From Burkholderiales bacterium (GTDB lineage: Bacteria > Pseudomonadota > Gammaproteobacteria > Burkholderiales > JAEUMW01): DNA of 10,714 bases. This document shows positions 6,131-10,714 of the stretch, piece by piece. The notes under the pieces are model-generated. The model saw nothing but the letters and a program-made list of their open reading frames with translations. It ran no database searches and had not been told where the DNA came from. Location of the stretch: positions 1 to 10,714 of the forward strand of contig JAEUMX010000290.1 of the NCBI GenBank assembly GCA_016791285.1, read 5' to 3'. The position numbers were made by a program, and so were the translations under genes. Each line of letters starts with the position of its first letter. Positions within the stretch are counted from its first letter, which is position 1.

Positions 6131-8304
6131 GAGTCTGCCGGCAGACAAGGCCGCAGGTTCTCGTAGCCGCGCACGAGGAGCTCGTCCACGGTCGGAACGC
6201 GCCCGGTCTCCGCGCGCAACATCTCGCCGGCGGCATTGCGCAGCGCCGCGATCAGCGCCGGGTCGGGAGCCGGGGACACCGCGAACGCCGGTGGCATCGG
6301 CGTCTTGTCCCGTGCACCGGACGCTAGCTCCCACATGCCCAGGCGCACGTAGATGCGTGGCGCGCAGGCGGCGAGCGCGGCGTTCACACGTTTGGCGTCG
6401 CCGTGAAGAAAGTTGGGGGGCGCATGCTCGGGCGTCTGGTGGCACGGCGTGCAGTGCTGCTCGAACGCCGCTGCCACCGGCAGTGCGCCGGAAGCCGGTG
6501 GTGGCGCTTGCGCATCCACTGCGGGCGGCGGAAGAGCGCGCGCGTCCACGCAGCAGTCTTGCCGCTGCGGCAGATCCAGTCGGGCGAAAAGAGAAGCCAT
6601 GACGCGCGAGCGGCTGAACACGCCCGCAGCGAACGGCGCGTCGCGCCCGCTCTCGGATGCCATCGCCGCGATGGCATCGCGCAGCGGCCCGAGATCGTCC
6701 GCCACGGTCACCGTTGCCTCGCCAGCGCCCTGCTCCTTCCAGCGTAGATCGATGCCCTCGATCACCCTGCCGTCGCGGCCGCGCGCGCGCAGCCCCTGTT
6801 TCGAGGGTGCAATCGACAGCGTGCTCTCGCCCCCCACCGCTCCGTAGCGCGCTCCCGCGGCGTCCAGATGCAGCAGCGGCGCATCGCCCGCCAGCGCCAG
6901 CGACGTCACTTCGCCGGATGCCACGCGCCCCGCGCGCAAGACCACGCTTGCGTTGAGCACTGCCCCGGCGGCGCCTTCCCGCTCCCGGCACTGAAAGCGC
7001 AGCTCGCCTTGCCCGCGCCGCATCTCGCACCTGGCAGTGAACGTCTCGCGTGCCCCACCTGCTCCGGCCGCGAGCCGCGCTTCGACGCTGCGCACGTCCG
7101 CATCCGCGATCCGTTCCGCGAGTCCGACGACGAAGCGACGCGCGAGTTGCGGATCGGCAGCCTGCCAGGTCTCGAGCGGCAGGCGCGGTGCGAGCGGTTC
7201 GAGTCCCGCCGACACATGGGACATGGCGAGTCCGTTGGCATCGGCCGCAAAGGATAGCGGGTCGCGGTTGGGAATCTCGGGATTCGGAATCGCGAGCCCG
7301 CCAGGCCACTGCGTCGCCGCGTTGCGCGCGAGCGGGGCGACCACCCGTTCGCGAAACGCGGCACTGCCCGCGTCGAAGCCACGCTCGCCGCTCAATCGAT
7401 ATTGCCACGCAGCCAGCAGCACCGCCGACCGGCAGCGCGTGCCCTCCGGCTCCTGGGTCCCGCAGCCATCGCGCCACAGCAGATTGTCCACCGCGAGCAT
7501 GTTGGCTCGATGCACGGCATCGTCGATAGCATTCGGAACGTCCACCCCCTGGCGCGCCGGAACCCCGTAGAACGACGGCCGCCGCTGCATCAGCAAGGCC
7601 GCCACGCGCGGATTCGCATTGGTCTCGTCCCATTGCTGGCGCGAGAAGAGCGGCGCGTGATTCTGATGGCAGCTCACGCACACGGTACGGTTGGCGTAGA
7701 CCACACGCGGCGACCCGCCCGCCCGATAGTCCTTGACCAGCTGGAACTCGAAGCGCCCCGCCGCCTCGTTGTAGCTGATGACCTCGATCAAGTTCGCCCG
7801 CTCCTGGTAGCCCAGGTAGAGACGATCCTTGAGCAGCATGCTCGAACCGCCCGCGGCGCTCGCTTCCCGGTCGATCGCGATCACGACGCGCGGATAGTCG
7901 AAAAAATCCGGCGCCGCCGCCGTGCGCTGAAGCGAGCGGCCCAGCGGAACGAGCACCTGTCGCGTGCAGGGCGCGTGCGGCGGTGCGCAGCCGGCACGCG
8001 CCTCGATGCGCGCCACGAGCGCCTCCAGCGGAAATGGCACGTCGTACACCATCGCTCCATCCGGCCCCGGGCGGGTTGCGACGAAGTCGAAAGCGGAGCG
8101 CCCTTGCGGCGGCAGGGTGGGTCCCGCCTGCGCCGGATCGACCACCCAGCGCGGCGCTGCGACCGCACCGCCGTCGCTCGCCGCCAATGCGCCCGACCAG
8201 ATGAAGCCGCGGAGCATGAACGTCGACTCGAAACAGCGATCGGCGAGCATCCACCCTGCGCCGAGGCATAGCAGCGTGGCAAAGCGGCGAACTCCCGCCT
8301 TCAT
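6127..8304 (-). CDS. Exported two-heme c-type cytochrome
   Basis: A 725-residue protein with a Sec-type N-terminus (MKAGVRRFATLLCLGAGWMLA), so it is placed in the periplasm or anchored there. It has two covalent heme sites: C209-V-S-C212-H213 in the first third, and C618-T-P-C621-H622 near the C-terminus. The second site is followed by a KTPMPP stretch in which M670 is a plausible axial ligand, as in class I cytochrome c. The intervening 400 residues include a beta-rich part (about 420-535) without a recognised family. The likely role is electron transfer or peroxidase-like oxidation together with the upstream large cytochrome. The open frame runs back to 8691, but that part overlaps the lipoprotein gene and lacks sense. 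The ATG at 8304 directly opens the signal peptide, with only a weak GGCAGG-like site. The gap to the lipoprotein gene is 38 bases. Function beyond heme binding is unknown. Confidence 0.9.
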   Translation of the reverse strand: MKAGVRRFATLLCLGAGWMLADRCFESTFMLRGFIWSGALAASDGGAVAAPRWVVDPAQAGPTLPPQGRSAFDFVATRPGPDGAMVYDVPFPLEALVARIEARAGCAPPHAPCTRQVLVPLGRSLQRTAAAPDFFDYPRVVIAIDREASAAGGSSMLLKDRLYLGYQERANLIEVISYNEAAGRFEFQLVKDYRAGGSPRVVYANRTVCVSCHQNHAPLFSRQQWDETNANPRVAALLMQRRPSFYGVPARQGVDVPNAIDDAVHRANMLAVDNLLWRDGCGTQEPEGTRCRSAVLLAAWQYRLSGERGFDAGSAAFRERVVAPLARNAATQWPGGLAIPNPEIPNRDPLSFAADANGLAMSHVSAGLEPLAPRLPLETWQAADPQLARRFVVGLAERIADADVRSVEARLAAGAGGARETFTARCEMRRGQGELRFQCREREGAAGAVLNASVVLRAGRVASGEVTSLALAGDAPLLHLDAAGARYGAVGGESTLSIAPSKQGLRARGRDGRVIEGIDLRWKEQGAGEATVTVADDLGPLRDAIAAMASESGRDAPFAAGVFSRSRVMASLFARLDLPQRQDCCVDARALPPPAVDAQAPPPASGALPVAAAFEQHCTPCHQTPEHAPPNFLHGDAKRVNAALAACAPRIYVRLGMWELASGARDKTPMPPAFAVSPAPDPALIAALRNAAGEMLRAETGRVPTVDELLVRGYENLRPCLPADS

Positions 8305-8342
8305 GTGCGGCTGCCTGCCCGGCCCGTTCGAATGTTGGCGAA

Positions 8343-9230
8343 TCACTTCGCCGCTGCGACCACCTTGCGGCTCTGTGTTCCGTTCCAGCAATCCTCCTTT
8401 ACCTCTCCCGTCTTCAGGAACGCCGCGCCGTCGCGCTCGGCGATCTCCTTGTTGTAGAGCGTGAAGTTGAGGAGGAAGACCTTGCCGATATAGGCGCGCC
8501 CGAGATAGAAGCCGGGACGCACCATGCGGATCTCGTCGCGCACCTGCAAACCGTTGCGCCCCGCAAGGAAGTCGGGCCGCTGCCGGTAGCCCGGAAGCTC
8601 GTCGGTGAAGTAGTAGTCGATGATGATCGACTCGCGCCGCGAATCGAGCAGGCTCTGCCCGCAGTAGAGCCGCGCCGGGAACATCAGCCACGCATCCTTG
8701 CCGTTCACCGTGATCTTCGGAATGGTCGCGAGATCACCTTCGATCAGCGGTTTGAGCAGCGCTATGTCCTCGATGCGATTGCGCAGCAGCCGGTCGTCGC
8801 GGTAGAACACCTTGCCCTTCCACAATGCCGCACCCAGCATCTCGAGCTTCATGGTCTTGAGCTCCACCGCGATGCCAGGCAGGCCGCCGACGATTTCGGA
8901 CACACGCCGATCGCCGCTCGTCCCTTTCGGAAAGAAGAGCCCGCCCCCGAACGCTCCGTCGGGGATCGGTCCCGGAGTGAGCCGGGCATAGATCTGGTCG
9001 ATCTGCTCCTGATCGAAGCTCTTCAGATTCTCGGGAGTGAGCTTCTCGAGGTCCGCGGGGGTGAGCGGATGCGCGTATTCGACCTGTGCGAAATCCGGCT
9101 TCGTCTGGTACCCCTCGCCATACTGCGCGAACTTGAGGTCCGGCGGTGTGCCGCGATCACACCCCGCGATCGACAACACCGCTGCAAAAAGGCCGGGTAC
9201 GGCGAGGATGAGCTTCTTCGGCGTCTTCAT
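8343..9230 (-). CDS. Lipoprotein of unknown function
   Basis: A 295-residue protein beginning MKTPKKLILAVPGLFAAVLSIAGC. The lipobox IAGC gives C24 as the lipidated residue after signal peptidase II cleavage. D25 follows the cysteine, which in enterobacteria favours retention in the inner membrane; whether that rule holds here is unknown. The mature protein is mixed alpha/beta with aromatic-rich strands (SIIIDYYFTDELPGY, FLLNFTLYNKEI) and no CxxCH or metal motif, and I do not recognise the family. It lies 13 bases after the large cytochrome and 38 bases before the second cytochrome, so it probably serves as an accessory or scaffold for these exported hemoproteins. A GTG three codons upstream is also possible, but the AGAGGGG site is spaced properly only for the ATG. 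Confidence 0.88.
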   Translation of the reverse strand: MKTPKKLILAVPGLFAAVLSIAGCDRGTPPDLKFAQYGEGYQTKPDFAQVEYAHPLTPADLEKLTPENLKSFDQEQIDQIYARLTPGPIPDGAFGGGLFFPKGTSGDRRVSEIVGGLPGIAVELKTMKLEMLGAALWKGKVFYRDDRLLRNRIEDIALLKPLIEGDLATIPKITVNGKDAWLMFPARLYCGQSLLDSRRESIIIDYYFTDELPGYRQRPDFLAGRNGLQVRDEIRMVRPGFYLGRAYIGKVFLLNFTLYNKEIAERDGAAFLKTGEVKEDCWNGTQSRKVVAAAK

Positions 9231-9238
9231 GGCAGGCA

Positions 9239-9245
9239 CCCCTCT
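9239..9245 (-). promoter_or_regulatory. Ribosome binding site deciding the lipoprotein start
   Basis: AGAGGGG lies eight bases upstream of ATG at 9228-9230 and overlaps the TAG of the preceding cytochrome gene. An in-frame GTG at 9237-9239 would overlap this site, so it is rejected as the start. Confidence 0.6.
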
Positions 9246-10713
9246 AGAGCGTCGCGAGAAAAGCGATCAGCGCCTTCTTGTCCGCGTCCGGCAGGTCGGT
9301 GCCGAAACGGTGTCCGAAGTTCTCGATGTCCGCCTGGCACGAGCTGTACGCTTCCACCACCTTCGGATGTTTGCGCGCAGTCTCGATGAGCCTGGAAGGG
9401 TCGCGCACCATCTCCACCCCGACGCCGCGCAGCTGTGCCGCCATCTCCTTGCCGTCCTTTTCGCCGAGCTGCTTCACCAGTCGGGCTTCGAGGGCATCGG
9501 GCTTGAGCCGCGCCAGCACGAGATCGTTGACGAACGCCTTGTGCTGGAAATTGCCGAGCGCACCGGCGCTGGTGCCTTTCGGAATGACGACGGTGAAGCC
9601 GTGCAGCCGCTTCTCGGTGCCGTCTTCGACCACGCGCAGCTCGAATGGCAGCGGCACGTCGACGTCGAATTTCGTGATCTTCGGCGTGCGCTTCTCCTCC
9701 GGCGCGAGCAACTCTTCCGCAGAGGCGACAAAGAGCTTGTAACGACCTTCCACGCTCGGGTCGTATGCCCAGCAACCTGGCGCATCCGCGATCAGTTGCT
9801 TCGTCTGCGGGTCGACGTAGGGCGACCGATAAAAGAAGTTGTCGGCATTCCGCGGCTTGCCGCAGATCTCCGGCCCGACCGCGTTGTTGTGCATGAACGG
9901 CGCGTGCGCCCACGCCGAGATGAGCGAGATGTTGCGGTAATAGCTGCGCCCGCCGTCGTGCGGTTCCTTCAGATTGGGGTCGGGCGGTCGCGCACGCAGC
10001 GTCTCGGACCCGTACTCCTGCCACACATGACCCGCCATGTGATTCGAGTGCAGGGCGCGGCAGCGGAAGGTGCCGACCTCGGACACCAGTGTCGCCTGGT
10101 CGTTGCCCATGAAGTCCGCGCGCAAACCGGTCGCGGGGTCGAGTGCGTGGAAGTCGCGATTCTTGAACGGCCCGCCCTCGCTCTCGGGGATGCTCGAGTG
10201 ACAGCGCGCGCAGTTCGCCGCGAACACGTCCCGTCCGCGCGACACCGCACCCTTCCCGAACTGCTGGTCGAGGTCGGCCACGAGGTCCTCGTGACCGTAC
10301 TTCGCGTTCGGGTCGCTCGCCTTGCGTGCATTGGCGCGCGCGACATGCAGGTCGGTCGCGTCGTTCTCGTGCGCCAGGAAGAAGTCGAGGATGTTCTGGA
10401 GCCGGTCCTCGATGGCGCGGAAGTTCGGACAGTCACGGCGGCACTGGCCGATGTCGAACGGAGTCTGGCCGAAGTTGCGTCCTTGCGGATCGAGCTGGCG
10501 CAGATCGGTCAGGTGATTGACCCAGCACTGCTCGGAGCACGACCCGATGTTGAAATACACGCGCTGGATCGCTTCCAGGCCGCCGATCGAATCCTCGCCG
10601 CCCTTCAGGATATGGTGGACGGCCTCGGTCTTCGTGCTTCTCTGCCAGCACTTGCCGTCGCGTCCGGGTTCGCACCAGCAGGTCGTCTCGGGTTCGCTCT
10701 TCTCGCACGAGGC
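9244..10713 (-). CDS. Large c-type cytochrome, RoxA-like / di-heme peroxidase-like, 5' end missing
   Basis: The last 489 residues of an exported heme protein; the start, signal peptide and any first heme site are beyond the right edge. One heme motif is visible, CARCH at 10198-10212 (C168, C171 and H172 of the visible part). About 317 residues follow it, including FRCRALHSNHMAGH and a SYYRNISLISAWAHAPFMHNN segment (cited here by its ends), which suit a cytochrome c peroxidase/MauG-like core. The layout (about 300 residues after the second heme, and room for a first heme just upstream) matches the RoxA rubber-oxygenase group. Recognition is by eye, so a plain di-heme peroxidase remains possible. 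The region before the heme is rich in cysteine (C3, C12, C14, C22, C59, C63, C91, C95). The GTG at 10560 is internal, since the frame continues with sensible sequence to the edge. It heads the visible operon; the next gene starts 13 bases after its TAG. Confidence 0.85.
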   Translation of the reverse strand, partial: ASCEKSEPETTCWCEPGRDGKCWQRSTKTEAVHHILKGGEDSIGGLEAIQRVYFNIGSCSEQCWVNHLTDLRQLDPQGRNFGQTPFDIGQCRRDCPNFRAIEDRLQNILDFFLAHENDATDLHVARANARKASDPNAKYGHEDLVADLDQQFGKGAVSRGRDVFAANCARCHSSIPESEGGPFKNRDFHALDPATGLRADFMGNDQATLVSEVGTFRCRALHSNHMAGHVWQEYGSETLRARPPDPNLKEPHDGGRSYYRNISLISAWAHAPFMHNNAVGPEICGKPRNADNFFYRSPYVDPQTKQLIADAPGCWAYDPSVEGRYKLFVASAEELLAPEEKRTPKITKFDVDVPLPFELRVVEDGTEKRLHGFTVVIPKGTSAGALGNFQHKAFVNDLVLARLKPDALEARLVKQLGEKDGKEMAAQLRGVGVEMVRDPSRLIETARKHPKVVEAYSSCQADIENFGHRFGTDLPDADKKALIAFLATL

Positions 10714-10714
10714 G

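Noticed and set aside
2127..6132. Long plus-strand frames (2127-3281, 3542-4879, 4909-6132)
   Set aside because: They are antisense to genes with conserved motifs, are rich in Arg, His and Val, and have no recognisable domain. This is usual in GC-rich DNA.
6077..8269. 730-residue minus-strand reading frame
   Set aside because: It is the off-frame shadow of the two-heme cytochrome: Arg/Ala/Gly-rich with no motifs. Only its last 17 codons are kept as a possible peptide.
8305..8691. N-terminal extension of the two-heme cytochrome
   Set aside because: It overlaps the lipoprotein gene, is low-complexity Arg/Ala-rich, and would bury the signal peptide that begins at 8304.
9227..10024. 265-residue minus-strand frame
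   Set aside because: Off-frame shadow of the large cytochrome, rich in Arg and Ala.
10433..10708. 91-residue minus-strand frame at the right edge
   Set aside because: Off-frame. The frame continuing from the CARCH cytochrome is open to 10713 and gives sensible, cysteine-rich sequence.

Overview
The window is high-GC bacterial DNA in which every supportable gene lies on the minus strand, so it reads from right (10714) to left (1). It suggests a Gram-negative, proteobacterium-like organism: two proteins carry covalent-heme CxxCH motifs, there is a lipobox lipoprotein, and DyP and catalase-like hemoproteins are present. The taxon cannot be fixed from the sequence alone.

Layout. (1) 10713-9244 holds the 3' part of a large c-type cytochrome, cut by the right edge, that resembles the RoxA rubber-oxygenase / di-heme peroxidase-like group. 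(2) 9230-8343 is an outer- or inner-membrane lipoprotein of unknown function. (3) 8304-6127 is an exported 725-residue protein with two CxxCH heme sites. (4) 6066-4768 is an unrecognised protein with one long membrane segment and what looks like an internal duplication. (5) 4771-3248 is a cytoplasmic DyP-type peroxidase. (6) 3248-2007 is a catalase-related hemoprotein whose distal pocket looks more like coral allene oxide synthase than a true catalase. (7) 1905-1 is the N-terminal two thirds of a secreted GH78 alpha-L-rhamnosidase, cut by the left edge.

Genes 1-6 are tightly packed: gaps of 13, 38 and 60 bases, then an ATGA overlap and a TGATG overlap. They look like a single operon whose promoter lies beyond the right edge. 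Four of the six products are heme proteins. A reasonable inference is a peroxide or organic-hydroperoxide metabolising pathway. The extracytoplasmic cytochromes would oxidise or cleave a substrate or move electrons, the membrane protein would sit in between, and the DyP and catalase-like enzymes would handle peroxide or hydroperoxide products inside the cell. No substrate can be named from the sequence.

The rhamnosidase follows after a 101-base gap that contains an AT-rich palindrome. It uses visibly different codons (ATA, GTA, AGA, AGG and TTG are common in its first 40 residues). It is probably a separate transcription unit, and possibly of different origin. There are no stretches over 300 bases without a gene, and no tRNA, rRNA, CRISPR array or insertion sequence was seen.
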